The notes: generated from the letters alone by a model not told the origin. A stretch of 64,000 nt of DNA from Acidobacteriaceae bacterium (GCA_030040425.1 JASHTS010000112.1:55449-119448); one strand, 5' to 3'. Positions 26,195-36,300 are shown, counted from the stretch's first letter. Translations and numbers: made by a program.

Positions 26195-27838
26195 TTAATC
26201 TCCACAGCGGTGCACGTGCACGCCCAGTTCAGCAAAGGTTGCGGCCTTCGCAGCCAGAGCCTTGTCGGCGCTTTCGGGTGTAGGTGCGTAGGCCACATTC
26301 AAGTGGTTGGCATGGTGGCGCGCCATGAACTGATCGCGCGTAATTCCGTGCAACAGCGCGTGCAAAATGGGCCACTGATAGGTGACGCAGCGCAGGCGCC
26401 GCTCGGTTTCTTCGGGCGGAAGCTCGATCGCGGTAGCGCGGCCGATGTCCAGGTGCAGAGCCCCACCTTCGACGAACACGCGGCTCCAGACCAAGTGGCC
26501 GGGCTTGCAAACGCCCTTGAGCGTGCCGCCACCGAGGCGGAAGTACATGGGAGGCTGTCGCTCGCTCACCGCGCCCTTGTAGCCGCCGGCGAGGTGCGAT
26601 GGGGGTGCGGCGCCCGAAATTTGGAAGACCCAGACAAAATCGTCGATGCCACCGCCGGTGTAGTGCTCGCCCCAGCGCACGTCGTGAAGCGTGGTCGCCG
26701 GGTCGAGACGCATGGCCGTCCATACGCGGTTGGTGAGGAGAGAATCGAGGCCGGCACATTCGTCGACTTCATTGAAGTGCGGCAGAGGCGCACCGGCATA
26801 AAGCTCGCGGCCATCTTTCGTGAAGGCCGGCGGGCGCTCCGCGTTGTTCAGCAGCCCCTCCACCAGATCGGAAGCGGGAACCATGTCCTTCAAGCCCTGC
26901 TGATATTGAATGCCAATCGCGTCGCATGAGAAATCCGCGGCGATGCGCAGTGCGGCGATGTACATCTTGCATTGCTCGAGAATCTGCGCGTCCGTCAGAT
27001 CCGTTGCTTCGTTCGGCCCAGTGGCGAACTTCATGCCGCGCTCGTCGAGCCAGGTGCGGATTTTCTGCGCCTCGGCGCTCGACACTTCGCGCATGGCGGC
27101 GACCAGGGCCGACTGGCTCAGCCGTTCCTTGTACACGCCCAGTGGATTGAGCATGAAATCTTCGATGATGGCATTGTACATGCCCATGCAGCCTTCATCG
27201 AAGACGCCGAGAATGGCTTTCTTCGCCTTGATTTCGCGAGCCAATGCCTGGCCCAGGCGCCGTTCGTCGGCCGGCAAAGCGGCAAAGTTGAGACTGCGCA
27301 CGTGGCTGAGGTCGTGAGAGATTTTGCGCGTTTGGAGCCACTGCCGCAATCCGTTGCGGAAGAAATCGTCGGTGAAATCTTTGCTCCAGATGGTGCTGTA
27401 CTCCACGCCGGATTTAGCAAGCGAACCGTTGAGATTAAGCATGCCCACGAGGCCCGGCCACTGGCCCGACCAGTTGGCCACGGTGAGAACGGGGCCGCGA
27501 TGGGACTGCAATCCGGCAAGCAGGTGGTTGCTGTACTGCCATACCGCTTCGGCAACCACGACCGGCGCTTCAGGATGTATGCGCGTGAAAACATCCATGC
27601 CCATGCGCTGGCTGCAGATGAAGCCGTGCTTGCGCTTCTCATCGTAGAGATGGGCGCGACGGAGCGTGACGCCTTCCGCGGCAAACGCAGCCGTAAGCTG
27701 GTTCTCCATCTCCGCCTGGGCCGGCCAGCAAACCTCGTTTGCCGACTGGCGCAGGTCACCGCTGGCAACCAGCAACGCCTCGCCGGCAGAAACCGGCCCT
27801 GGCTCATTCACTTCAGGAATCGAATAAGGAATCGACAA
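26195..27838 (-). CDS. L-fucose/L-arabinose isomerase-like protein (FucI type)
   Basis: 547 residues from a TTG at 27838, chosen because AGGAG lies seven bases upstream; the frame continues to GTG 27868 but that has no such site. The sequence resembles the fucose isomerase fold: a candidate catalytic Glu near residue 215 (GVFDEGCMGMYN), Asp near 306 (SCDAIGIQYQ) and His in ARHHANHLN near the C-terminus correspond to the metal/acid residues of FucI. It would interconvert L-fucose and L-fuculose or a related aldose/ketose pair in the cytoplasm. It heads the run with the LacI, dehydrogenase and fucosidase genes. No fuculokinase or fuculose-phosphate aldolase is present in the window. Confidence 0.82.
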   Translation of the reverse strand: MSIPYSIPEVNEPGPVSAGEALLVASGDLRQSANEVCWPAQAEMENQLTAAFAAEGVTLRRAHLYDEKRKHGFICSQRMGMDVFTRIHPEAPVVVAEAVWQYSNHLLAGLQSHRGPVLTVANWSGQWPGLVGMLNLNGSLAKSGVEYSTIWSKDFTDDFFRNGLRQWLQTRKISHDLSHVRSLNFAALPADERRLGQALAREIKAKKAILGVFDEGCMGMYNAIIEDFMLNPLGVYKERLSQSALVAAMREVSSAEAQKIRTWLDERGMKFATGPNEATDLTDAQILEQCKMYIAALRIAADFSCDAIGIQYQQGLKDMVPASDLVEGLLNNAERPPAFTKDGRELYAGAPLPHFNEVDECAGLDSLLTNRVWTAMRLDPATTLHDVRWGEHYTGGGIDDFVWVFQISGAAPPSHLAGGYKGAVSERQPPMYFRLGGGTLKGVCKPGHLVWSRVFVEGGALHLDIGRATAIELPPEETERRLRCVTYQWPILHALLHGITRDQFMARHHANHLNVAYAPTPESADKALAAKAATFAELGVHVHRCGD

Positions 27839-27915
27839 ATGCTTTCTCCTTTTCCAGATAAGGTGCACCCTTCAGAAACGGGACCCGCGCGCAACAAATT
27901 TCCCGGTCGTCAGAA

Positions 27916-30537
27916 TTAAGGCGCCTTTCCAGCGGCGGACGCGGATGGTTGACTTCGCGCCCGCGCGACCAACTCAAGAGCGGCCTGGGTCACGGGATCA
28001 TCGGGCTTGTCCGCTTTCGCGGCGAGCAGCTCTTTTTCGCCGTTCTCGAGATTGCCGGCCTGGCAGTCGATGATGCCCAGTTTCCGATGAAGGTCGGCTT
28101 TCGCTGCGCAGTCACCGCACGCCGAAATGGCTTCTTTTAATTGCCGGATCGCTTCAGGCCAATCGTGAGCGGACGCCGCTTCAATCCCGTCGTTGGCCAG
28201 CGTATCGGCACGGTCCAGGATGCGCCGCTCTTTTTGCACTGCCACATACCGCGCCATCAACTGTTCCGACTCCGCTCGATCCGTAGGCTGCAATGCGCGC
28301 GCCAGGCTGAACAGCGCCTGGCTAAACTTGGGATCGATCTCAATTGCCTTCCTCCAAGCCGCGAGCGCCTGCGCTGTCTGCTGCTCCTGCTCAAGACATT
28401 CGCCGAGCATGTACCAGGCCATTTCGTTACCGGGCTGCAGTTTGACGGCCTCCTCGAGCAGGCCGGCCGCAAGCGGGTACTTGTCCTCCTGTTTGTCGAT
28501 GAGAGCGAGAAAATATCGTGGCTCCGGCATCGCCGAATCAAGCCGGCAGGCGGTTTCGAACTCCGGCTCCGCTTCGCTGCTGCGGCCTAGATCGTAGAGA
28601 ACACGTCCGCGATAGAAATGCGCGATCCCGGACTGCGGAGCAAGGTGGACCGCCTCGTCAGTCTGCGCCAGGGCTGCGGGCAGGTTATAACTTTCGGCGA
28701 GCGCGAGCGCCAAATCCAGATGGGCCGCCGCCGCGTCCGGCGCCAGATCTACCTCCTTCTGAAGAAGCACGATCCCTTCGCTCAACTTACCCATTTGCAC
28801 CTTCGCTTTGCCAACGGTGGCCAGAGTGGCAGGATCGTTTTCGGCCAGCGCGACCGCTTGATCCAATTCCTCGTCGGCATCGGACTTTCTATTCTGCTGC
28901 GCCAGGATCAACCCGAGGTTCAAATGGCCATCCTTATAATTTGGATCGTCTTCGAGGGCCTGTCGCAGAAGCTTCTCGGCCGAAACCAGATCCCCTTTCC
29001 GGGCGTAAATCATGGCCAGATTCCCGCGCGCCTCCACGAGTTCGGGCTCCAGTTGAAGTGCGGATTCGAGCCATTTTTGCGCGGATTGCGCGTCGCCGTC
29101 CGCCAATTTCAGCCGGCCCAGCTCGGCCTGAATCTTGGCCAGCTTCGGATCAATATTGATTGCAGTGTGCAGGGCATCTTCCGCGCCCTTCCTGTCATTC
29201 GTGGCTTCAAGCGCCAGCGCGAGATTATAGGCCGTCCAGGCACTATCAGGATTCTCTTCGAGCATGTGGCGATAAATCTGCGCTGCCTCTGCCGCTTTGC
29301 CGGCTTGCAGCAGGTCGTTCGCCTTAATTCCCTCGGCGGTCAACTGGCTGTCCAGGAATTCTTTCCCCTGCTCCTGCCGCAACTGCTCTACGATCTGCGC
29401 TGCCTCCTGCGTTTGCCCCAGGGAGCGCAGCACAGCCACGAGCTGGTACTGCGCCGACCTGTCTCCCGGCTTGAGAGCGACAGCTTTGCGCAGCTGCGGC
29501 AAAGCTTGCGCGGGCTTTCCCATGCGCTGCAAGACGAGCCCGAGCTGATAGCGAGCTTCAAAATCATCGGGAGCCCTGGCGGCTCCAAGCTCCAGTTCCG
29601 GCTCCGCTCTTGCGTAGTCGCCCAGTTGCTGGTACACCGTGCCCAGCATGACGTGCCCCGAGGGATCGTTCGGCTCCCGGCGCACATATTCGCGGGCGGG
29701 TGCAAGCGCCTCACTATATGCCGATGTGTCGATAAGCGCCTTCACTTGCGCAGCGAGTGCGACCGTATCCTCAGCATTCCGGCTGATCACGTCCTGGTAT
29801 TCATCCGCGGCCTCGCGATCGCGCCGCTCGTTCGCATAGATGTTTCCCAGGGTGAGGTGGGCCGCCGTCATGTCAGGATGACTCTTGAGCAAATTCGTCA
29901 GCAGCTCAATCGCGTCCCCCACCCCGGCGCCATCCAGGGCCGGCAGCCCGTCGGCCTGCCTCGCCTTGGCCGCTTTGTATGTCGCTGTCGCCAGGGAAAG
30001 CTCCATGTCGGGAGCGTCCGGTTGAATCCGGAGGGCTTGCCGCCAGTAATCCAAGGCGGCATCGTAGCGTCTCTGCTTCACCAGAGCCTGCCCCATCCCG
30101 TCGAGCGCGCAGACCAACTGCGGGTTCGCTGCGAGCGCTTTGCGGAATTCGCCTTCGGCCTCCGCCGGGTCAGCAAGGGACGAACCCAGCGCACAATGCG
30201 CCTGCAGCAGGGCAGGATCATACTCGAGCGCAAGACGGAACTCGCTGATTGCGGCTGCAGGCTGCTGCTGACTTTGCCGCACAAGCCCCAGATCGAAATG
30301 CGCCTCGGCCAGGCGCGGCTCCAGCCGCAAGGCCTGCTGGAATGCCGCGACTGCACACGGAAGATCGCCCTTTTGCGCAAACCACACGCCCACGGCGTCA
30401 TTCACTCTGGCCGCGGATGTGCCTGGCGGCGGGTGCGCAGCCGATGCCGGAGCTTTGCAGGCATCGGGCAGTTGCGCCGCAGCCTGTAGGCAGGCAAAGA
30501 GTAGAAATACGACGGCGCAAATGTGTGATCGCTTCAT
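27916..30537 (-). CDS. Exported large TPR-repeat protein
   Basis: 873 residues beginning with a signal peptide (MKRSHICAVVFLLFACLQAAAQ) and consisting almost entirely of TPR units, about twenty by eye (for example YARAEPELELGAARAPDDF, LVSAEKLLRQALEDDPNY, SSEAEPEFETACRLDS). The ATG at 30537 overlaps the TGA of the upstream CRTAC1 gene in an ATGA, so the two are translationally coupled. TPR superhelices bind peptides or proteins; a periplasmic scaffold for the CRTAC1 protein is a reasonable inference. The fucose-isomerase-like gene starts 77 bases further on, so one long transcript is possible. Confidence 0.92.
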   Translation of the reverse strand: MKRSHICAVVFLLFACLQAAAQLPDACKAPASAAHPPPGTSAARVNDAVGVWFAQKGDLPCAVAAFQQALRLEPRLAEAHFDLGLVRQSQQQPAAAISEFRLALEYDPALLQAHCALGSSLADPAEAEGEFRKALAANPQLVCALDGMGQALVKQRRYDAALDYWRQALRIQPDAPDMELSLATATYKAAKARQADGLPALDGAGVGDAIELLTNLLKSHPDMTAAHLTLGNIYANERRDREAADEYQDVISRNAEDTVALAAQVKALIDTSAYSEALAPAREYVRREPNDPSGHVMLGTVYQQLGDYARAEPELELGAARAPDDFEARYQLGLVLQRMGKPAQALPQLRKAVALKPGDRSAQYQLVAVLRSLGQTQEAAQIVEQLRQEQGKEFLDSQLTAEGIKANDLLQAGKAAEAAQIYRHMLEENPDSAWTAYNLALALEATNDRKGAEDALHTAINIDPKLAKIQAELGRLKLADGDAQSAQKWLESALQLEPELVEARGNLAMIYARKGDLVSAEKLLRQALEDDPNYKDGHLNLGLILAQQNRKSDADEELDQAVALAENDPATLATVGKAKVQMGKLSEGIVLLQKEVDLAPDAAAAHLDLALALAESYNLPAALAQTDEAVHLAPQSGIAHFYRGRVLYDLGRSSEAEPEFETACRLDSAMPEPRYFLALIDKQEDKYPLAAGLLEEAVKLQPGNEMAWYMLGECLEQEQQTAQALAAWRKAIEIDPKFSQALFSLARALQPTDRAESEQLMARYVAVQKERRILDRADTLANDGIEAASAHDWPEAIRQLKEAISACGDCAAKADLHRKLGIIDCQAGNLENGEKELLAAKADKPDDPVTQAALELVARARSQPSASAAGKAP

Positions 30538-32423
30538 GCCGGATTCGCTCCGCGTCTCATTCCATCGTGGTGAAATTCATTGCTGAGCGCCATTGCGGGT
30601 TCGGTTACTTCGAGTATGCGATCCGCACTCACATCGTGCAACAACTGGCGCGTGCCCGATGGCCATCGAATTTCAATTTCCTTGATCACGCGCGAGCTTC
30701 CGAGACCGAAATGGACGCGCGGATCGCTTGAGGCCGCGTAACCCGTGCTGGTGGTCGCCTCGTTATAAAGCATTCTGCCGTCGTCAGTGGTGATTCGAAT
30801 GCGGGCGCCGATGCCCATCCTGTTGCTTCTGGTTCCGACAAGTTTGAGCAGAACCCAGTGATGGTGCGTGGCGGTGACGTTGCGGAAGATGCTGACCGGG
30901 GCTCCCAGAGCGGTTACGACCAGATCGATCCGCCCATCGTTGTCCAGGTCTCCATACGCGAGCCCGCGGTGGGGGGCAGGCCGGATGAAGTCGGGCCCGG
31001 CAGTTGCGCTCACATCTTCAAACTGCCCGTTTCCGAGGTTGCGAAAGACCGAGTTCGGTTCGGCATAGCGGAAATGCTGTGATATTTCTCCGATATTGTC
31101 GAGCACATTGCTGCGGGCGACGACCAGATCTTTCCAGCCGTCGTTGTCCAGATCTACGATTCCATTCGACCACCCGGACATCGACCTGGTCAGGTTTGCA
31201 AGCCGGCTCTCCTGGCCGGCATTGCGAAACATTCCGTCGCCTTTGTTGATGAATAACGGAAAGGTTTCGTTTTCGATCGCGGTATGCCAGATATCGGGGA
31301 AGCCATCGTTATTCAAATCGCGGAAATCGACTCCCATCCCTGCCAAAGCGGTCCCTTCGTCGTTGTAGGCCACGCCCGCCTGAAAACCCACCTCCTCAAA
31401 TCGTTTTCCGCCGAGGTTATGAAATAAAAGATTCGGGCTGTTGTCATTGGCTACAAACACGTCGAGAAAACCGTCTCCGTCGTAGTCCGCAAAAACCACT
31501 CCCATCCCCTTGCCCAGCACGCTCGAAATCCCGGTTTCTGCTGAAACATCGGTAAACGTACCGTCTCCGTTGTTGCGGTAGAGCGTGTTGGGAAGTGGAG
31601 CGAAGCTGTCGGGGTGACAATACCCGCGGCCATCCAAACCCATGCAGACAGGTTCATAGCGCGGATCCCACTGGCAGTAGTTGGCTACGAAAAGATCCAG
31701 CAGTCCGTCATTGTTGTAGTCGAACCAGCCGGCCGCGATGGACCACATCTTGCGGCCCTTGAATTCGGCGCCTCCCAGTCGCGCTTTCGCGGTGACCTCG
31801 GTGAATGTCCCGTCGCCATTGTTGTGGAAGAGCTGATTCCCGTTCACGTTGGCCAGGAACAGGTCAGGCCGGCCGTCATTGTCGTAATCGCCCACGGCTG
31901 CGCCCATCCCGTAACCCGCCCCGCCGACCCCGGCGCGCTCCGTCACATCGGTGAAGGTTCCATCGCCGTTGTTGTGAAACAGGCGGTTGGAATACTTGGG
32001 GCCAGTCTTCACCAGGGATGGCATGTCGGCGCCATTAGCCAGGTAAATGTCGAGCAGCCCATCGCCGTCGTAGTCGAACAACGCAACGCCTCCCGGCATG
32101 GTCTCCGGCTGGTACTTCTCCGGGGTGGGGCAGTTCTCAACCACAAAATGCACGCCCGCTTTTTGCGCAATGTCTTCGAACCGGATCGCCGAGGGAACCG
32201 CCGCACCCGGCGCAATATCCGCGAGCAGGCCATTGCCGTTTGGTCGCGCCCAGGAAAGCAGAAAGTTGGGGGCGAGCAAACCAGCCGCGCACAGCAAGGT
32301 TCGCCGGGAGCCATCGACGCTTGGATCCTGCTCAACGGCCGAAGACCGCATGGCGCGCAGGACAATGACGATTCCACCGAGCACAATGGAGCAAAGCAAC
32401 AGAAGCAGCACTGCGAAACGCAT
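30534..32423 (-). CDS. CRTAC1-family protein (FG-GAP/VCBS repeats plus ASPIC/UnbV domain)
   Basis: 629 residues. An N-terminal hydrophobic helix (FAVLLLLLCSIVLGGIVIVL) anchors or exports it. Repeated FG-GAP/VCBS calcium-binding-type units follow (FDYDGDGLLDIYLANG, VGDYDNDGRPDLFLANV, FADYDGDGFLDVFVAND), giving an integrin-like beta-propeller. The C-terminal ASPIC/UnbV domain is seen in RIRITTDDGRMLYNEA and IEIRWPSG. Proteins of this architecture are abundant in Acidobacteriota and lack a settled function; extracellular or periplasmic ligand binding is likely. The stop overlaps the start of the TPR gene by four bases. It is about 29% shorter at the N-terminus than some relatives but appears complete. 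Confidence 0.92.
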   Translation of the reverse strand: MRFAVLLLLLCSIVLGGIVIVLRAMRSSAVEQDPSVDGSRRTLLCAAGLLAPNFLLSWARPNGNGLLADIAPGAAVPSAIRFEDIAQKAGVHFVVENCPTPEKYQPETMPGGVALFDYDGDGLLDIYLANGADMPSLVKTGPKYSNRLFHNNGDGTFTDVTERAGVGGAGYGMGAAVGDYDNDGRPDLFLANVNGNQLFHNNGDGTFTEVTAKARLGGAEFKGRKMWSIAAGWFDYNNDGLLDLFVANYCQWDPRYEPVCMGLDGRGYCHPDSFAPLPNTLYRNNGDGTFTDVSAETGISSVLGKGMGVVFADYDGDGFLDVFVANDNSPNLLFHNLGGKRFEEVGFQAGVAYNDEGTALAGMGVDFRDLNNDGFPDIWHTAIENETFPLFINKGDGMFRNAGQESRLANLTRSMSGWSNGIVDLDNDGWKDLVVARSNVLDNIGEISQHFRYAEPNSVFRNLGNGQFEDVSATAGPDFIRPAPHRGLAYGDLDNDGRIDLVVTALGAPVSIFRNVTATHHHWVLLKLVGTRSNRMGIGARIRITTDDGRMLYNEATTSTGYAASSDPRVHFGLGSSRVIKEIEIRWPSGTRQLLHDVSADRILEVTEPAMALSNEFHHDGMRRGANPA

Positions 32424-32652
32424 CCCTCTTCGCGGTTATTCTTCCAGCATAAATAATCGAGGCCCAGGAGCGATAAGCATCACCGCCGGCGCCACGTCGA
32501 GCGATGACACGGAAATTCACTCGGTCGCGTGCGGACTGCTCGAGCGACCGCATGAGTCGTTGAATTCCCGACGTCTCATCCGCAGCAGCGGACAAGACGT
32601 TGAACGCCCGCCCTGACACGCGGATCCGCTTTCAATTCGCGAGGCCGCAAAA

Positions 32653-35600
32653 CTAGTAATAGAACTTCAGGCTCATCTGTAACTGGCGCGTGCACGGCTG
32701 GCCGTTTTGACATGTGCGTTGGCTTGTGGCTTGTCCGTAAGTGGTGTCTGTGCTGTTCGCATCCGGGGGATTGAAAACAACGTTGTTGAAGAGATTGAAC
32801 GATTCGGCCCGGAACTCAAAATATCGCTGTTCTCCGAGTCCTATATGGAAATCGCGGAACAGGGACATGTCCACGTCGTTGTAATGTTGCGAAGCGAGGA
32901 AGTTCACTTTTTCATTGCCATAGGCGTACCCGGGAATCGCGAAGGCATTTGTATTGAACCACTCCTTTTGGGTGTGCACGGATCCGCCGTTCGGGTTTCC
33001 AATCACATTCATGCGCTCCTGATTGATGCCGCCTACATTCTCCGGGTCGCCGCCGGCGGTTACCGTGTAAGGCTGCCCCGAAGTTTCCTGCACGATGCCG
33101 TTCAGCGCCCATCCGCCCGCCATGGCGGAGACAAACTTGCTGGAGGATCGGTTGAATGGCGAGGCCGCGGTGAATGCCGCTGTAAACACGTTCGTCTGGT
33201 TGAGGTCTGAGGTGCCGTAGCTGCTGGCCTTGTCATAGGGATTCTGCTCGTCGCAGCTTGCGCCCAGGTTGCAGCCGTCGGCATTGGTGTGCGAAAGCGT
33301 GTAGGCCGCCAGGAAGGTGACTCCATGTGTGGCGCGTTCCTGCACGGTGACCTGCAGGGCGTTGTAACGGCTGTTGCCGGCGCTCTGATCGAACCATTGC
33401 GGCTGCATGTAAGGATATGGCCGCCGGGCTTGCTGGTTGCCCGGCCCAGGCTGAGGCACGTTCATGGCCGGCCCCCAGTCCTCATGCCTGCCGTTCGAAC
33501 CGACGTAGTTCGCATCGAGAGTCATGTTGCCCGGCAGCTGCCGTTCGATGCCCGCGTTCCACTGATCGAAAACCGGAGTCTGAAAACTCGGATCGACCAT
33601 CCACTGGCTCACCTGACTGAAGTCGTTGATCGGATACACGATCGCTCCGCCGCTGCCAAATTGCAGCGGATCGGCGGCGGTCACCGTAGGCAGAGCGGAA
33701 TTTAGATTGCTGTTGTCGATGGTATTCACCGCCGGCCAGTTTCCGCCGAAGTTCTGCGAGAGCTGGGTGATGTCAGCCCACTCGTCGTAGAAGCGGCTGT
33801 AGGCCGCGCGGATCACCGTCTTGTCGTTGAGCCGGTAGGCCACCCCAAGCCGCGGAGCCCAGTCGGCCAGCGAGTTTTTGATCACGCGGAGACTGGGGCT
33901 GACATAGGCGTTCGGCGGAAGTCCACCGGGAGCCGGCGTGCTCGATGCGGTGTAGGTGCCGGTGGGAATGCACGGCGCGCCCTGGGTTGCCGAGCAGTCC
34001 GGCGGAAGCGCGTTGAGCTCGTATTTCCCGGTGATGGGGTTGGCATTGCCGGTGTAGAAATTGCCGCCGTGACCGGTGCCATAAATCGGAGTGAAGACCA
34101 TGTCATTGCGGAATCCGAGATTGACGGTGAGACGGTCCGTCGCCTTGAACTGGTCTTCGACGTAGATCCCGTTGATCCAGCCGCCCCAGACATCTTCGAA
34201 GATATTCCGGTAGGTGCCTCCGTTCGGATAGCCGAGCAGCAGTGACGCCCAGCTATTGCCCCCGGTGCTGGTTGCCCCCAGGCTCGATGTTTGCTGCGGC
34301 TCGAAATCATCGCCGGCATAGGCGATCGGCGAAGTGAAGTTATTGGTTTCGAAATCGGCGCCCGCCTTGATCGTGTGCCTGCCGATGATCTTCGAGAATG
34401 CGCCGCCGAACTGCCAGTCATCCCCCAAACCGGAACCCTGCAACTGCGAGCCACCCAGGCCGATATAGCCGCCTCCTGCCGTATATTGCGGCGAGTAGAG
34501 CTTGTTGTTCAGGGTCATCCAGTAGGTCGACATCCCGTCCGACTGCAATTGCGACAAGAATCCCGAGGTCACGCCGGGCCAGGTGGTGCCGGTGGTGGTG
34601 AATCCATAATTTCTGCCGAAGTACACATCGGAAAAGGTCGTTGGACTGAATTCGTGCGTCCAGTGGCCGATGTAGTTGTGACCGGGGACATGCACGAAAG
34701 CGCTGCCGATCGTATCCGATGGCGACGTCTTGAACAGATCGAACTGGCTGTAGCGGAAGTAGACCTGGTTATTGTTGCCGAAGTTCTGGTCGACTCTGAG
34801 CGTTCCCGAATTCTGGGTGTAATCGGTGTTCTGGGGGTAGTAGAGGTTTCCTCCGTTGACGATCGTCGAGCTGCCGGTGGGAATGATCGAGAGGAAGAGC
34901 ATCGAGATCGGGCTGATCCGGTTGGGCGAGCCCGGGGTTGCGCTGTACGCGGCGGTTGAGCCCGCTCCTGGAATACAGTTGATGTCGCCGTTGCAATACG
35001 CTGGGTTCGGTTCGCTGTACTCCTGGGTAAAGCTTTCGCGCGTGTAGTTGCCACTGCTGAGGACCGTCGTCTCCGGGTCGTAAATGGTTGCGCCCACTCC
35101 GCTGAAGTCGCCCGCGTCCATTGCGGCCGTGGGCGCCAGCGCGGGGGTTTCGCTCTTGGAGGCGTACCGGTAGCCTTCCCATGCCAGATAGAAGAAGGTG
35201 TGGTTCTTGCCGTTGTACAGCTTTGGAATTGAGAGGGGACCGCCGGCAGAAGCGCCAAACTGGTTCTGCCGCAGGGGCTCGCGAGCGGTCTCGAAGTAGC
35301 CGCGCGAATCCATCACCTGGTTGCGCAGGAACTCCCAAAGAGCGCCGTGGTACTGGTTGGTTCCGGACTTCGTGACTACGCTCACCTGGGCTCCCGCGGC
35401 CCCGCCGTATTCAGCCAGGTCGTTGTGACCCTGGCTTTTGAACTCCTGAATGGCGTCGACGATCGGCGCATAGTTGTAAGTACCGGAAAGCGTGTTCAGG
35501 TCGTTGGCGCCATCGAGGATGAACATGTTGCTGCGGTTGCGGGCGCCATTCACTGCCGGGAAGCTGAACTGCCCGATCGACGCACCATTCCAACCGCCGC

Positions 35601-36156
35601 CGCCGCCGCTGTTCTGGTCGGTATTGAGGTTCACGGTACCCGGCAGGATGGTCAACAACTGGGTGAAGTTTCGGCCGTTTAGCGGCAGGTCGCTCACATC
35701 TTTCGGCGCCACAACCGTCCCCAATTCAGAGGTTGAAGTCTCCAGCGCCGGCGCGATGGCGTCGACGGTAACCGTACTGGAGGTCGCGCCGACCTTCAGT
35801 TGAAAGTCGAAGGTCGCAGTCTGGCCGACTTCGAGGGTCACCGCCGGCTGCGTCACCGTTGAAAATCCGGAGGCCGATGCCTGCATGCTGTAAGCCCCCG
35901 GAACCACGCTTGGGAAATCGTAGATTCCGGCGGTATTGCTGGCCGTTCTCCGCACCACACCGGTGTTGACGTTCGTGAGCTCAACTTGCGCATTCGCGAT
36001 TGCGGCGCCGCTTGGATCCTTGACGACGCCGTTGACGTCCGCGGTCGCTTGTTGGGCCACGCCGGCCGGGGCCATCAAGCCTGCGATGCTGAAAACTACC
36101 GCCAGCAGGCCGAGATTCCAGTGCCTGTTCCTCAGCATTCCCGCCAGAGCCTCCAT
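32653..36156 (-). CDS. Oar-type TonB-dependent receptor with carboxypeptidase-regulatory-like domain
   Basis: 1167 residues. Signal peptide about 1-35 (ending GVAQQ), CarboxypepD_reg-like domain about 38-120 (DVNGVVKDPSGAAIANAQ), plug-like region about 130-270 with LPLNGRNFTQLLTILPG, the commonest motif of acidobacterial Oar-like receptors, then the barrel and terminal SLKFYY with an aromatic end. The ATG has AGGAGG five bases upstream. A TTGACA/TAGGAT promoter with 17-base spacing lies at 36301-36329 and a perfect LacI-type operator at 36280-36293 covers its start point, so expression is probably repressed without an inducing sugar. It is divergent from the CRTAC1 gene at 36390. Confidence 0.94.
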   Translation of the reverse strand: MEALAGMLRNRHWNLGLLAVVFSIAGLMAPAGVAQQATADVNGVVKDPSGAAIANAQVELTNVNTGVVRRTASNTAGIYDFPSVVPGAYSMQASASGFSTVTQPAVTLEVGQTATFDFQLKVGATSSTVTVDAIAPALETSTSELGTVVAPKDVSDLPLNGRNFTQLLTILPGTVNLNTDQNSGGGGGWNGASIGQFSFPAVNGARNRSNMFILDGANDLNTLSGTYNYAPIVDAIQEFKSQGHNDLAEYGGAAGAQVSVVTKSGTNQYHGALWEFLRNQVMDSRGYFETAREPLRQNQFGASAGGPLSIPKLYNGKNHTFFYLAWEGYRYASKSETPALAPTAAMDAGDFSGVGATIYDPETTVLSSGNYTRESFTQEYSEPNPAYCNGDINCIPGAGSTAAYSATPGSPNRISPISMLFLSIIPTGSSTIVNGGNLYYPQNTDYTQNSGTLRVDQNFGNNNQVYFRYSQFDLFKTSPSDTIGSAFVHVPGHNYIGHWTHEFSPTTFSDVYFGRNYGFTTTGTTWPGVTSGFLSQLQSDGMSTYWMTLNNKLYSPQYTAGGGYIGLGGSQLQGSGLGDDWQFGGAFSKIIGRHTIKAGADFETNNFTSPIAYAGDDFEPQQTSSLGATSTGGNSWASLLLGYPNGGTYRNIFEDVWGGWINGIYVEDQFKATDRLTVNLGFRNDMVFTPIYGTGHGGNFYTGNANPITGKYELNALPPDCSATQGAPCIPTGTYTASSTPAPGGLPPNAYVSPSLRVIKNSLADWAPRLGVAYRLNDKTVIRAAYSRFYDEWADITQLSQNFGGNWPAVNTIDNSNLNSALPTVTAADPLQFGSGGAIVYPINDFSQVSQWMVDPSFQTPVFDQWNAGIERQLPGNMTLDANYVGSNGRHEDWGPAMNVPQPGPGNQQARRPYPYMQPQWFDQSAGNSRYNALQVTVQERATHGVTFLAAYTLSHTNADGCNLGASCDEQNPYDKASSYGTSDLNQTNVFTAAFTAASPFNRSSSKFVSAMAGGWALNGIVQETSGQPYTVTAGGDPENVGGINQERMNVIGNPNGGSVHTQKEWFNTNAFAIPGYAYGNEKVNFLASQHYNDVDMSLFRDFHIGLGEQRYFEFRAESFNLFNNVVFNPPDANSTDTTYGQATSQRTCQNGQPCTRQLQMSLKFYY

Positions 36157-36261
36157 AATTGCCTCCTCAGCGAAGTTTGTGCGTCACCCTGTCGGTGATC
36201 CGTTCACCACCCGCGGCATGCGCGGATTTCAAACTTAAGGTTGAGTTGAGACTCACCATAA

Positions 36262-36282
36262 CGGTCACGTCATCGGTCACGT
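36262..36282. repeat. Direct repeat CGGTCACGT next to operator
   Basis: CGGTCACGT occurs at 36262-36270 and again at 36274-36282, separated by CAT. The second copy runs into the palindrome at 36280. It lies just downstream of the predicted receptor start point and could be a second regulator site. Confidence 0.45.
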
Positions 36283-36293
36283 AAACGTTTACG
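36280..36293. promoter_or_regulatory. LacI-family operator
   Basis: CGTAAACGTTTACG is a perfect 14-bp palindrome with the central AACGTT and flanks typical of LacI/CcpA-type operators. It begins one base downstream of the predicted +1 of the TonB receptor promoter, a position suited to repression. Confidence 0.7.
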
Positions 36294-36300
36294 GACCCGA

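Noticed and set aside
28618-30489. A 623-codon plus-strand frame opposite the TPR protein
   Set aside because: Antisense to clear TPR repeats; its Arg/Leu-rich sequence shows no fold signature.
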